Shown: positions 7,684-15,946, counted from the first letter of the stretch. The stretch: 46,942 nucleotides of DNA from an archaeon (GCA_024256285.1 JACGUG010000005.1:1-46942); one strand, 5' to 3'. Translations and numbers: made by a program. Notes: generated by a model not told the origin, from the letters alone.

Positions 7684-8514
7684 GATAGCACCGCTAAGGG
7701 TAGAGAGGAAGTTCACTACATTATTGTCCACGAGATTGAAACCTCTTAGTCTCTCTGTGGGCTTACCACAATGTCTTAAGTTCTCGGTAGTCTTCCCACA
7801 GACCTTACATAAACCGATCCTTTGAATCATAGCACCAAGGATGCTGTCTACGATACACCCTATAATGCCTCCTGCAGTTACTATAGTCAAGACCTTGATG
7901 GGTGAAGCCTCAACCATCCCAAGGAGTGTTGCCACTGCTCCGATGAAAAATGATGCAAAAAAGGCAGATATAGTCCCTATCGGAGTAACGCCACCCGATG
8001 TACCGATCGGAACCCTCTTCCTTAAGTTAGTTATAAGTTTGGGCTCTTGTTTGCTCAATAAACCTATCTCAGTAGCTAGGGTATCTGCCGTGGCTGAAGC
8101 CATCGCACCAAGAAAAGCCACCCCATAAATTCCTCCACCAAATAAGAATTCCGTGACTGCGAAGATGGCTGCAACTCCACCATTTGCCAAGGCATTGGGC
8201 CAACTCCTTACCCCTCCCTTTTCTTGAGCAAAGCCAAGTTTCTCCTTGTAGTTATATCTCAATCTTGTGAACTGGATGGAGACTACAAAGAAGATGATCA
8301 TTATTATGAACCAATACCAACCCCCGCCGATCAGGATCAGAGAACCTATCAAGATGCAAGCTATGGCGCCTCCAAAATCTACAGCTTTAGCTTTTAGAGC
8401 TATCAGTCCGATAGAAAATACAACTAGAAGATAGGTCATCACTTCTAGAGCTAAGGGCAACATCACTTGCCAATTCTTTACAGTTGAGTAGTCCCTCAAA
8501 TACTTTTTTATCAA
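7654..8514 (-). CDS. DUF92 family integral membrane protein
   Basis: A 286-residue polytopic membrane protein of the DUF92 family. Hydrophobic segments lie near residues 20-40, 48-80 (LIGGGWYWFIIMIIFFVV), 115-145 and 180-235. The conserved family stretch KGGVRSWPNALANGGVAA and the loop GTSGGVTPIGT are present. The hydrophilic segment CKVCGKTTENLRHCGKPT near the C-terminus looks like a small metal-binding loop. The function is unknown, although family members in some bacteria are discussed as phytyl-lipid enzymes. Its ATG directly follows the TAA of the upstream HTH regulator gene, so they are probably cotranscribed. Confidence 0.85.
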   Translation of the reverse strand: MIKKYLRDYSTVKNWQVMLPLALEVMTYLLVVFSIGLIALKAKAVDFGGAIACILIGSLILIGGGWYWFIIMIIFFVVSIQFTRLRYNYKEKLGFAQEKGGVRSWPNALANGGVAAIFAVTEFLFGGGIYGVAFLGAMASATADTLATEIGLLSKQEPKLITNLRKRVPIGTSGGVTPIGTISAFFASFFIGAVATLLGMVEASPIKVLTIVTAGGIIGCIVDSILGAMIQRIGLCKVCGKTTENLRHCGKPTERLRGFNLVDNNVVNFLSTLSGAISSITLFTLI

Positions 8515-9206
8515 TTATAATTTACCTAAAATATCCAAGAACGACTTTTCACTAGGCAAAGATGATAGAACCAAGATCATCCTTTCCTTTTCTGCAAGGT
8601 CTATTGCCAAGGGATCGACTACCTTTGGGCCGTGAAGAACAACCATTTTAGGCTTTAATTGTGAAACTCTGATCGCGACGAGGGGGGACCTACCTAGACC
8701 TACCTTTGTGAAGACCAGAACCCTCTCTGTAGTAGCACCGAAGATTCTATAAAACTCAAAGCCCGAAAGAGTGTATATCGCTTTTATGCTATCTAGGATG
8801 GTGTAACCGTAGATCTCTGAGTTGAGATACGCTTCACCCTCAAGAACTTGCCTTTTATCATCTCGGCTATCAAACTTGCACGAACAGGCCTCTTAAATTC
8901 CCCTATGGCTATTATTGTAGACTTATCTTTAGGCACCAAATTCCTCTCAAGAATCCGCTCATGTGTCTTGTCCAGCTTTATGAGTGCCTTCACATACTTC
9001 TTCACAAAGCCGACACCGGGTGAAGATCGCCTTCCACTTTCATAATCGCTCAGGACAGAGGGGGAGACCCCCATCTCTTTAGCAAGTTGAATCTGTTTGA
9101 TGTTGAGCCTCTTCCTCCAGACTTTTAAAGCGGTGCAGGGGTTTGGGCTTGCTACAACATTTCCAGCTATCCTTGCAAGAATTTCATCGTTATCAGAATC
9201 CATCAA
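8515..9206 (-). pseudogene. HTH transcriptional regulator with C-terminal sensor-like domain, frameshifted
   Basis: The N-terminal frame (9206 to about 8866) has a Cro/C1-type helix-turn-helix: KIKQ-like NIKQIQLAKEMGVSPSVLSDYESGRRSSPG. This frame stops early at 8793. The remaining domain continues in another frame: GEAYLNSEIYGYTILDSIKAI, EFYRIFGATTERVLVFTKVG, PKMVVLHGPKVVDPLAI, ending at TAA 8515-8517. Adding one A to the coding-strand four-A run (TTTT at 8863-8866) restores a single protein of about 230 residues, as expected for this archaeal regulator family (COG1709-like, from memory). A TATA-like element (about 9240-9248) suggests its own promoter after herA. Either the indel is a sequencing error or the regulator has lost its sensor half. 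Confidence 0.72.
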
Positions 9207-9255
9207 GTCTAGATTTATGGCTATGAATAATTAAATTTTGTCGAAATATATTACG

Positions 9256-10740
9256 TTAGTCAAGCAACTTTATCCTTGGACTATCTTTAACATAGTCTTT
9301 GAAGAAGAGATTCGTCTCTCCCAATGTGAGCATGTCTGTCGGTTTTACTTCTACGATTACTGGTAACTCATTGACAGCCTTTCCCAATACCATACAGGTC
9401 CTTGGAGGTAACGTCTTTACAATGGATTTTACCGTATCCGAATCTGCCGTAGAGACACGAGAGATCGCCTCAAGATCGATATCATTTGTGAAGTTGAATA
9501 TGAAAAGATTATCAGCTTGTCTATAGATGCAGTCCTTTATTACATCTGGCTGGTTGGTTATGAATGTAGTGAATATGCCAAAATGTCTCATCCTCGTGAC
9601 GATATCATCCCAGTACGTCTCCCTAAGATAGAGGTGCGCTTCTTCTGCAAATAAAAAGATAGGTGGGATTTTGCCCCTCCCAAGGAGGTTGACCATCTTA
9701 CCCAATATGAGTTCCACAGCCATCTTCCTCACTTGAGGTTGGAGACGGCTAAGAGATACTATGAAAACCCCTCCTTTCTTAAGTCTGGAAAACAGGCCCT
9801 CAAATCTTATCGAATTTTCTCCCTCATCTGAAAACAAATTGGAAGATAGCATTGTGTGATACCTTGAGAATAAAGCATCCCTGACAAACTCGTTGCACCT
9901 CCACTTCTGAATCGCGTTGATAAGAGAAGCCATAGTCACTGAGCCCTGAGCCTTCAGAAATTCCCAAATCCTTCCGAACTCACGTAATGAAGCTCCAGGG
10001 ATATCTAGTGTATGTTGAAGCATACTCGCAATCCCTGACAAGCCGATGTATTCTAAAGTGAAGCGCAAAGACTCCCCTGGCACAAGGTTTACTACTTTAT
10101 CGGCTATGGAATTCGGCTTCCCATCCCTATTCCATCCTATGCCTTTGTATTCATCATTAAGATCAAAGACGATCACATACGCCCCATACTCTGCTAGCTT
10201 GCTGACGATCAGCTTGGCCAAATGGGATTTTCCAGTCCCCTTCTTACCAGTAATTATGTTAAGCCTACCATCGAGGGCCTCAGCATGAATATGAAATCCC
10301 TCGCCACTGTTTGTGCTACCTATATGTACTATTCTATAGCCCTCTCTTTTTGCCAGAGAAAAAAGCTCAGCTATCGATAACTTCTTAACCTTCGATGTTA
10401 CTCTTGATGGAAGCCAAGAAACGTTTGGGGTTAACTTATCACCCTCTACAACCCCCCTGATCTTACATCTTAGCAACTTCATATCTCTGATCAGGTAGGA
10501 AATAGTCTTGATCTCTAAAGGGTCTCGCTCGATTCTTTTAGCGGATGTATTCAGAATTTCCTCCCTAACCAGATCGTTCACAAGTTCTGACCAGTCTAGA
10601 TAAGATTCGTCATAAACCTGAACCACCATCCATCTCTCTTGAGCCTCATCTTCGATAAGAATGTACTCGCCACGTGATACTCCCTCACTTGGTAGTGCCA
10701 AAAGAAGAATCTCATTCCCAGATTTCTCAAGGATCTTCAT
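9256..10740 (-). CDS. HerA-like DNA translocase ATPase
   Basis: A 494-residue P-loop ATPase of the HerA/FtsK superfamily. HerA is a hexameric DNA pump that works with the NurA nuclease in double-strand-break end resection. The N-terminal part (to about residue 110) looks like the beta-barrel HAS domain. Walker A is GKKGTGKS at 165-172 and the Walker B strand is IFLFAEEAH at about 361-369, with Glu in place of the usual Asp-Glu pair. A late FTTFITNQPD segment is typical of the family. The start ATGA overlaps the stop of the upstream nurA gene by 4 nt, so translation is coupled. Because mre11 and rad50 are not here, this may be a second herA-nurA pair. Confidence 0.85.
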   Translation of the reverse strand: MKILEKSGNEILLLALPSEGVSRGEYILIEDEAQERWMVVQVYDESYLDWSELVNDLVREEILNTSAKRIERDPLEIKTISYLIRDMKLLRCKIRGVVEGDKLTPNVSWLPSRVTSKVKKLSIAELFSLAKREGYRIVHIGSTNSGEGFHIHAEALDGRLNIITGKKGTGKSHLAKLIVSKLAEYGAYVIVFDLNDEYKGIGWNRDGKPNSIADKVVNLVPGESLRFTLEYIGLSGIASMLQHTLDIPGASLREFGRIWEFLKAQGSVTMASLINAIQKWRCNEFVRDALFSRYHTMLSSNLFSDEGENSIRFEGLFSRLKKGGVFIVSLSRLQPQVRKMAVELILGKMVNLLGRGKIPPIFLFAEEAHLYLRETYWDDIVTRMRHFGIFTTFITNQPDVIKDCIYRQADNLFIFNFTNDIDLEAISRVSTADSDTVKSIVKTLPPRTCMVLGKAVNELPVIVEVKPTDMLTLGETNLFFKDYVKDSPRIKLLD

Positions 10741-11807
10741 CTGAATGCACCTTTTCTCAACGAGCCTATCTTCAGGCTACCTAGTGCTATTTTACGCGGG
10801 TCTTCTGCTGGAAGCTCTACTATGTCAACTTTTTTGGAGAGGTAACTTTTGATAGACGTATCTTCTGAACGAGTGAATATAGAGAGATGGTGAGCAAGCC
10901 TTAAAGACTCTGGATATCCTCCAAAAAAGCAGTCGTTGTACCTTACCCCTGAGAGCGTATCCTTGAAAGTGTCAGGGTCAAAGTTGCCTATATCTACCCT
11001 AAAGACCAAGCCGTCATCAGTGAACTTGACAAGTAGGATTCTACCTTTAACCCCTCTGAATATGGGGCTTATCGATCGGTGAATATCTGAGTAGATTGGG
11101 CTTTTACCACATGAATAGAGCTCTCCTGAAAGTCTGTTCAGGATTCTGTGTCTTGAAGATTTTGAAATGCCGATGACTTTATTGCCGTTCCTTTTAGCTA
11201 AATCTAAAATATCTAAGAGATTGGAACCCTCTATATCGAAGATGGAATTCCTGAGCGAACCATCGATCATTATGATCCCTTCTGATAAGCTACGGGCCAA
11301 CTCCATCACAAAACTCCTCTCAAGCCTCACCCTGATCATCGCCTGGGCCATAGAGTCCTCCAATAGAACGAGCCTCGAGAACCGATCGTCTTCGTAACCC
11401 TCTCCTATTAAATCACCAACATTCTGCTCGTTCAAGTAGAAGATGATTGGCCCTATCCTCACATGGTTCTGAGGCTTGCGGTCGTAAAAAAAGATAGCCG
11501 CAACACGTGCTGCATAGATTACCCCGTCTTCGACATCGGCGATATGGATGCAAGATGAATCAAAGGCTGACAATACTGTCGGCTGAGAAGTTGCTGGGAA
11601 CTCTCTTACTTCTACGACTTCGTTTGAAGGCCATCCTCCAACAGGCCTCATGTTGAAATTGTCGGCGTTAAAGATTATCCTCTTTCCTGTGAGCTTTAAG
11701 ACGCATGATTTGACGTTTGAGAACAATTTATCCGTGATAGCTTCGGCTATTGACGATGTATCTGGTAAAACTTTATCAGTAAGCGGAAGATTTAATTGCT
11801 TGCCCAT
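10737..11807 (-). CDS. NurA-domain 5'-3' nuclease
   Basis: Partner of the adjacent HerA-like ATPase. NurA nucleases degrade DNA ends with Mn-dependent RNase H-like catalysis. The core strands AFDSS and IIMIDGSL carry the first two metal-binding acidic residues, and a later VFRVDIGN region supplies the C-terminal acid. The open frame extends back to 11879, but the residues before MGKQLNLPL do not look family-like. ATG 11807 also leaves room for a divergent promoter, so I prefer that start (356 residues). Together nurA and herA form a 4-nt overlapping pair transcribed leftward from the inverted repeat at 11846-11870. Confidence 0.8.
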   Translation of the reverse strand: MGKQLNLPLTDKVLPDTSSIAEAITDKLFSNVKSCVLKLTGKRIIFNADNFNMRPVGGWPSNEVVEVREFPATSQPTVLSAFDSSCIHIADVEDGVIYAARVAAIFFYDRKPQNHVRIGPIIFYLNEQNVGDLIGEGYEDDRFSRLVLLEDSMAQAMIRVRLERSFVMELARSLSEGIIMIDGSLRNSIFDIEGSNLLDILDLAKRNGNKVIGISKSSRHRILNRLSGELYSCGKSPIYSDIHRSISPIFRGVKGRILLVKFTDDGLVFRVDIGNFDPDTFKDTLSGVRYNDCFFGGYPESLRLAHHLSIFTRSEDTSIKSYLSKKVDIVELPAEDPRKIALGSLKIGSLRKGAFR

Positions 11808-11845
11808 GTTGTTCAACAATATAGAGCAAGATGGGGTTAATAAAT

Positions 11846-11870
11846 GTTGTGCAATTACAAATTGTACAAC
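11846..11870. promoter_or_regulatory. Inverted repeat in the nurA/wHTH divergent promoter
   Basis: GTTGTGCAAT (11846-11855), a 5-nt spacer, then ATTGTACAAC (11861-11870) form a 10-nt inverted repeat with one mismatch. It lies between nurA (leftward) and the wHTH-like gene (rightward), close to AT-rich elements that could be the TATA boxes of both. A dimeric regulator could bind here, perhaps the divergent wHTH protein itself. Confidence 0.5.
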
Positions 11871-11884
11871 AATAAACAATATGG

Positions 11885-12292
11885 TTGAGGGCCTTGTCAG
11901 ACAGACCCAGCATAGTGAGGATAAGATTGAAGAAAGGGAGCTGGGAAGTAGAGATAGAATGTGAAGAGACGAAGATCAAGGAAACCATCGAGAGCGTGCT
12001 TTCAGGCCTTAGCACTGTACCTGAAATCAAATCTGAAGTACCAAAAAAGTCTAAAGGTGCACTAACCTGTAGAGGGTTGATCGAAGACCTATGGGCTGAG
12101 GGCTGGTTCTCCACGCCTAAGAGATTGAGTGATGTGCACGATGAATTGGCAAGGCGAGGGTACCATTATAACAGGACTTCGGTATCCCACTCACTAGCAG
12201 AATTGGTGAGAGAGAACTTGCTCACACGGTTGGGGACTCAAAGAAGTTATAGATATGTGCAGAAGAAACCGCCACTAGCTCCTTCAGATTAA
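11885..12292 (+). CDS. Conserved archaeal protein with winged-helix-like C-terminus
   Basis: A protein of up to 135 residues. The N-terminal part (VRIRLKKGSWEVEIECEE, then KIKETIESVLSGL) is a short alpha/beta unit. The C-terminal part (LIEDLWAEGWFSTPKRLSDV, RRGYHYNRTSVSHSLAELV, REENLL-like RENLLTRLGTQRSYRYV) reads as a winged helix with a recognition helix and a wing. The frame opens at TTG 11885, but GTG 11915 gives a more natural N-terminus. It diverges from nurA-herA across an inverted repeat and ends 8 nt from the convergent membrane-protein gene. A regulatory or DNA-repair accessory role is an inference from position and fold only. Confidence 0.65.
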   Translation: MRALSDRPSIVRIRLKKGSWEVEIECEETKIKETIESVLSGLSTVPEIKSEVPKKSKGALTCRGLIEDLWAEGWFSTPKRLSDVHDELARRGYHYNRTSVSHSLAELVRENLLTRLGTQRSYRYVQKKPPLAPSD

Positions 12293-12299
12293 CTTACAT

Positions 12300-13058
12300 C
12301 TAATGCCGACATCTACTGAATTCACACCGGATTCTACAGGCATGACAGATTCTCTTATGATTCCATTGAGAGAGGGATATACGCGTGAAAAGCCAAAAGA
12401 CACTTAATGAAATCAAAAACAAATCTATGAATAAACTTTGACCAAGCGTGTCGGCCCCTATTAAGATAGAGAACATTCCAAAGATGAAGAAGGCGTTTAG
12501 AGAAAGGCGGAGGATCGTTCGTCGGACATTGAACAAGGGAGTGAGTAAGCCAAAGACAACTCCCATAATCCCGATACCTATGAAGAAAAGACTTTCTTGT
12601 TCAATTTGCCAATTGTTAGAAAAATACATGATGGTTCCGAAGAGATCTATCAGCCCTCCTAAGAGCAATCCTGCGCATCCGGTACAAAAGGTCTTATCCC
12701 CTATCTGAAATTCGTGAGCAGAAAAGTTTTCACAGTTAGGATGGTGTCCATGTACGATCTTAAGACCGAAAATAGAGGAAGTATTGTTAAACGCAACTAT
12801 GCCTTCTTTAGAACTGTGTCTACTCGAACCCTCTTCCTTCTCACAATAAAATATCTGAGAACACTTTCTTGGGGAAAAAACAGCCATTATCCCTAAGATG
12901 CAGATCAGTCCAAAAATTGAGCCGATTACTGGTTTCCGAAACGGAAGATCCTGAGTTGCTGGTGGGGAGATTGCAAGAATCCCTGTAAGAAAAAGTCCAA
13001 AAAATGACACACTTATTAGTAACAAAAGATCAGGGTAGTGGTAAATTTTCATGGACAT
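12300..13058 (-). CDS. Uncharacterised membrane protein with HHPxC and CTGC motifs
   Basis: A 252-residue protein with two N-terminal membrane segments (LLLLISVSFFGLFLTG; VIGSIFGLICILGIM), a cytoplasmic or external loop, and about four further segments. The loop holds VHGHHPNCENFSAHEF and GDKTFCTGCAGLLLGG, so His and Cys residues are arranged as a plausible metal site. The C-terminal tail CHACRIRCEFSRC is Cys-rich as well. I recall similar proteins only as uncharacterised archaeal membrane proteins. The gene is convergent with the wHTH-like gene and 10 nt downstream of the radical SAM gene, so it is probably in that operon. Confidence 0.6.
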   Translation of the reverse strand: MSMKIYHYPDLLLLISVSFFGLFLTGILAISPPATQDLPFRKPVIGSIFGLICILGIMAVFSPRKCSQIFYCEKEEGSSRHSSKEGIVAFNNTSSIFGLKIVHGHHPNCENFSAHEFQIGDKTFCTGCAGLLLGGLIDLFGTIMYFSNNWQIEQESLFFIGIGIMGVVFGLLTPLFNVRRTILRLSLNAFFIFGMFSILIGADTLGQSLFIDLFLISLSVFWLFTRISLSQWNHKRICHACRIRCEFSRCRH

Positions 13059-13068
13059 GGAAATCTCT

Positions 13069-14493
13069 TTAAAACAGACTTCTTAACTGTCCCATGAGAC
13101 CTTGACTTGCCAAGTATCTATAAGTCCTTCTTTTGAGCTTATTCGTAGAGAAGATGCCTTTTAACCTCCTCTTCATAGACCCGTAAAAAGCCCTGTAGCA
13201 CTCATAAAGTTCTTCTTGCACCTCTTCCCTCGATAAGTTCTCTGTGGGCATTATGGCGTGAACCATGTCGTAGTTCGCCCAATTGTAATCCTCGATCCAT
13301 CCCTTCAGTTCAGCCTCTTCATACAACTCTGTCCCTGGAAAAGGTGTAAGTATCATGAAGATGGCCAGATCAGGGTCTAAATCGTTCACGAACTCTCTTA
13401 AACCCGCTATTGATTCAGCAGAATCTTTTCTTTCTCCGATTATAAGAGTTGCTTGGGCAAATATGTCGCTCTTTTTCAGCAATTTTATGGCTCTTTCAGA
13501 TTCTTCAGGATCGATCTTTTTGTTAAATGCCTCAAGAGTCGATCTGCTTTGGCTTTCTACCCCTAAAAGGGCCCACATGTTTCCTGCTTTTCTCATCTTG
13601 GGTAGAAGTTCTTGATTTCTCACAACATCGTCACATCTGGCTTGGAAAAACCACATTATGTCGTCTGATAACCCCCTCTGAATTATCTCATTACATAAAT
13701 CCTCCATATGTTTGCTAATGCCGAAATTGTCATCCGTTAACCAAAGAAACCTGATCCCGTAGTTCCTATAACAGAACTCCATTTCATCTGCGATTCGCTT
13801 TGGGGATTTAACCCTCCACAAACCGTTCCAGTGCCTCCACTGTGTGCAAAAGGTACAACGATGTGGGCATCCCCTCGATCCTTCAATCAAAGCATACCCT
13901 GTCTTTGAACCAGCCATCATGGTGAAGTGGTATTTATGAATGAAATCTTCAACGAAGTGATAGCCAGGAAAAGGTAAGTCGTCTAAGTTCTTGATCAAAG
14001 GTCTTTGAGGGGTGTGTAGAATCCTACCATCATGCCTAAACGAGATGCCATTTATCTGTGATAAAGGTGCTTTTTCGGTCAAAGTGTGAATCAGGTCTAC
14101 AAGTGTCTGCTCTCCTTCCCCACGAACGATCACATCTATCTCAGGGTACTTTTCTAGACTTTCTTGAGCCAAAAAAGTGAAATGCTGGCCTCCGACTATG
14201 GTTAAAATGTCCGGTTTTACTTTCTTAGCAGTGCCACAAGTTCGAAGAATAGCGTAAGTGTTACAAGTTGCAAGCCCGCTGGAAGCCGATACGTCAGGAT
14301 CGAAAGATTCTATGCGCTTTTCCAACCCCTTCCAATCCAATCCCTCAGCTTGGCAGTCGAGTACCCCTATCTCCACGTCTTTGTTTTTGCTTTCAAGGAA
14401 TGCTGCGAGTTGGAGGATTCCATAGGGAGGTGGGAGGTACTCTCCCATGACGAACCAAAAATCTTTAGGCGGTTCTACGAAGAGAATCCTCAT
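13069..14493 (-). CDS. B12-binding-domain radical SAM protein
   Basis: A 474-residue protein of the cobalamin-dependent radical SAM class. The N-terminal Rossmann-like domain (residues 1-130: LFVEPPK, YGILQLAAFLES, TIVGGQH) corresponds to the B12-binding domain. It is followed by a TIM barrel with the iron-sulfur motif GCPHRCTFC (Cys 209, 213 and 216). The cobalamin-ligating DxHxxG signature is not evident, so B12 may not be bound in the usual way. Such enzymes catalyse methylations or ring contractions; the substrate is unknown. The small membrane protein gene follows closely downstream. Confidence 0.85.
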   Translation of the reverse strand: MRILFVEPPKDFWFVMGEYLPPPYGILQLAAFLESKNKDVEIGVLDCQAEGLDWKGLEKRIESFDPDVSASSGLATCNTYAILRTCGTAKKVKPDILTIVGGQHFTFLAQESLEKYPEIDVIVRGEGEQTLVDLIHTLTEKAPLSQINGISFRHDGRILHTPQRPLIKNLDDLPFPGYHFVEDFIHKYHFTMMAGSKTGYALIEGSRGCPHRCTFCTQWRHWNGLWRVKSPKRIADEMEFCYRNYGIRFLWLTDDNFGISKHMEDLCNEIIQRGLSDDIMWFFQARCDDVVRNQELLPKMRKAGNMWALLGVESQSRSTLEAFNKKIDPEESERAIKLLKKSDIFAQATLIIGERKDSAESIAGLREFVNDLDPDLAIFMILTPFPGTELYEEAELKGWIEDYNWANYDMVHAIMPTENLSREEVQEELYECYRAFYGSMKRRLKGIFSTNKLKRRTYRYLASQGLMGQLRSLF

Positions 14494-14537
14494 GGTTGAT
14501 CAGATGATCGACCTTTTTAGAATCCTACTTTTCTGCT

Positions 14538-14849
14538 CTACTTCGGTGAAGCAGAGCGTCTCACCCTTCGTCCTCCACGTATATAGGGGAGAATCCCACC
14601 TATGATGATCATTACCCCTATCAAGAAGAGGATTCCAGGCCACCACAAGTCTAGGTACCATAGTATCCCGAGGCCTATTAAGAAAACTCCGATCGCTATA
14701 ATCCCCCATACCTCCCCACCACGCTCCCAGCCGAAGCATTCAGGTCCCTTCCGCTCTTCTCTTTTGTATCCAGCTACAGGCGTACCACACTTAGAGCAGA
14801 ACTTCGAATCCTCCTCTATCTCAGCCCCACACTTTTCACAGTATAGCAT
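14538..14849 (-). CDS. Zinc-ribbon membrane protein
   Basis: A 103-residue protein with an N-terminal double-Cys zinc ribbon (YCEKCGAEI and FCSKCGTPV, residues 3-24), a charged linker (YKREERKGPECFGWERG), then two membrane segments (IIAIGVFLIGLGILWYL and WPGILFLIGVMIIIGGIL). It ends in a basic tail. The next gene upstream codes for a longer paralogue with the same ribbon and linker, so this is a local duplication. The function is unknown. Confidence 0.7.
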   Translation of the reverse strand: MLYCEKCGAEIEEDSKFCSKCGTPVAGYKREERKGPECFGWERGGEVWGIIAIGVFLIGLGILWYLDLWWPGILFLIGVMIIIGGILPYIRGGRRVRRSASPK

Positions 14850-14963
14850 ATTTTACCATCCTTCTCGAATACGTTGACATAGTGAGGCATATAAGCTCTT
14901 CTGCTATCTATTCGACCTGATTCCAAGCATCCTTTTCTGGTACGATTTATCGCTCATAATTCT

Positions 14964-15512
14964 TTACCTTCTCTTGATGTAAGATACGATGACACCATAT
15001 ACGATTACTAGTACACCGATGACTACGATCCCCAGTACCAGAGCGACTTGCCATGTCAGAAGGTCCTGACCGTAGAGGTTGACAAAATAGGCGAATAACA
15101 ATAAGCCAACCCCTGTAAGAGTACCACTTAGAGGCCTTCTCCAGGGCTGTCTTAGGGCAACCCTTATGCCAGCTATAATGAAGTTGGATACGCCTATCAA
15201 AGCGAGGAAGAGGGCGAAGACGTTTATCAGCCCAATGGATGGTTTGAAGACTCCTTTCCCCAGATTCTCAATCCAAATGAAGAAATCTGATGGGATCCAT
15301 GGGTTTGTGAAGAAGATGTATCCCACTATCAAGAGGAAGATGCCAAAGGAGACCAGTCCTAAATAGTCTCTTTTGCCCCTTCTCTCACCAAAACACTCAT
15401 CCCTGGGTCCTTTCCACTCCTCTCGTTCATATCCAGCTACAGGAGCACCGCACTTAGGACAAAATCTTGCTCCCTCACTATACTCCGCTCCACAATTTTT
15501 ACAGTAGGGCAT
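14964..15512 (-). CDS. Zinc-ribbon membrane protein, longer paralogue
   Basis: Starting at ATG 15512, this 182-residue protein begins YCKNCGAEYSEGARFCPKCG, a zinc ribbon, followed by AGYEREEWKGP, nearly the same linker as in the neighbouring 103-residue protein. About five membrane segments follow (LVSFGIFLLIVGYIFF, LINVFALFLALIGVSNFII, TGVGLLLFAYFVNLY, VALVLGIVVIGVLVIVYGV). The open frame extends upstream to 15593, but those residues are unlike the family, and the Cys motif at the N-terminus fixes the start. The role is unknown; a membrane sensor or chaperone has been suggested for such ribbons, but nothing here shows it. Confidence 0.7.
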   Translation of the reverse strand: MPYCKNCGAEYSEGARFCPKCGAPVAGYEREEWKGPRDECFGERRGKRDYLGLVSFGIFLLIVGYIFFTNPWIPSDFFIWIENLGKGVFKPSIGLINVFALFLALIGVSNFIIAGIRVALRQPWRRPLSGTLTGVGLLLFAYFVNLYGQDLLTWQVALVLGIVVIGVLVIVYGVIVSYIKRR

Positions 15513-15845
15513 GTTATCTTCTGGACAGTCGTCTAAATTACATATAAACTTTCTAACGCTTATGACTAAGGAAAAATTCAAGCCCAAATTCATTATTTTC
15601 TCCAGTTGCTATCGCTTAAATGCCTGCAGAGAAACTTCCATGAAAAGGAGTCAACTGTATGTTTACGGATTTTACGCTCAATTTTGAGACTTCGAAATCT
15701 TAAAGGAATCTTCGTTCAATCCTTTTAGGTACGTTACTCGCTACTTCATAAATCCAAGGGAGTTGTAACCTTTCTTCTCTCCAATATAAAAATATGTCTT
15801 GAACATGAGCAAGATTTTTTAATCTTTGGATGAGTTTAATAATTT

Positions 15846-15946
15846 GGGCTCGTGGCGCAGCACGGATATGAGGACTGGAAAGCGCGGCAGACTTTTGGCC
15901 GAACCTCCTAAGCTGTAGGTCCGGGGTTCGAATCCCCGCGAGCCCG
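15846..15946 (+). tRNA. tRNA-Arg (CCT) with two apparent 13-nt introns
   Basis: The ends fold as a standard tRNA: acceptor GGGCTCG/CGAGCCC with discriminator G, and T arm CGGGG-TTCGAAT-CCCCG preceded by the variable loop AGGTC. The 101-nt gene is 26 nt too long. Removing 15869-15881 restores a D arm GCGC-AGCACGGATA-GCGC. Removing 15891-15903 restores an anticodon arm GCAGC-CTCCTAA-GCTGT with anticodon CCT at 15907-15909, giving a 75-nt mature tRNA. The insertions fall at about positions 21/22 and 30/31, not the usual 37/38. The first could equally be placed at about 16/17 (15862-15874). I could not draw convincing bulge-helix-bulge motifs by eye. The CCA end is not encoded. Confidence 0.75.

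Noticed and set aside
15846-15946. Reading this gene as tRNA-Lys (TTT) from the CTTTT segment.
   Set aside because: It leaves an A-G mismatch at the base of the anticodon loop and still needs a large insertion. The Arg (CCT) reading gives a perfect stem and loop.
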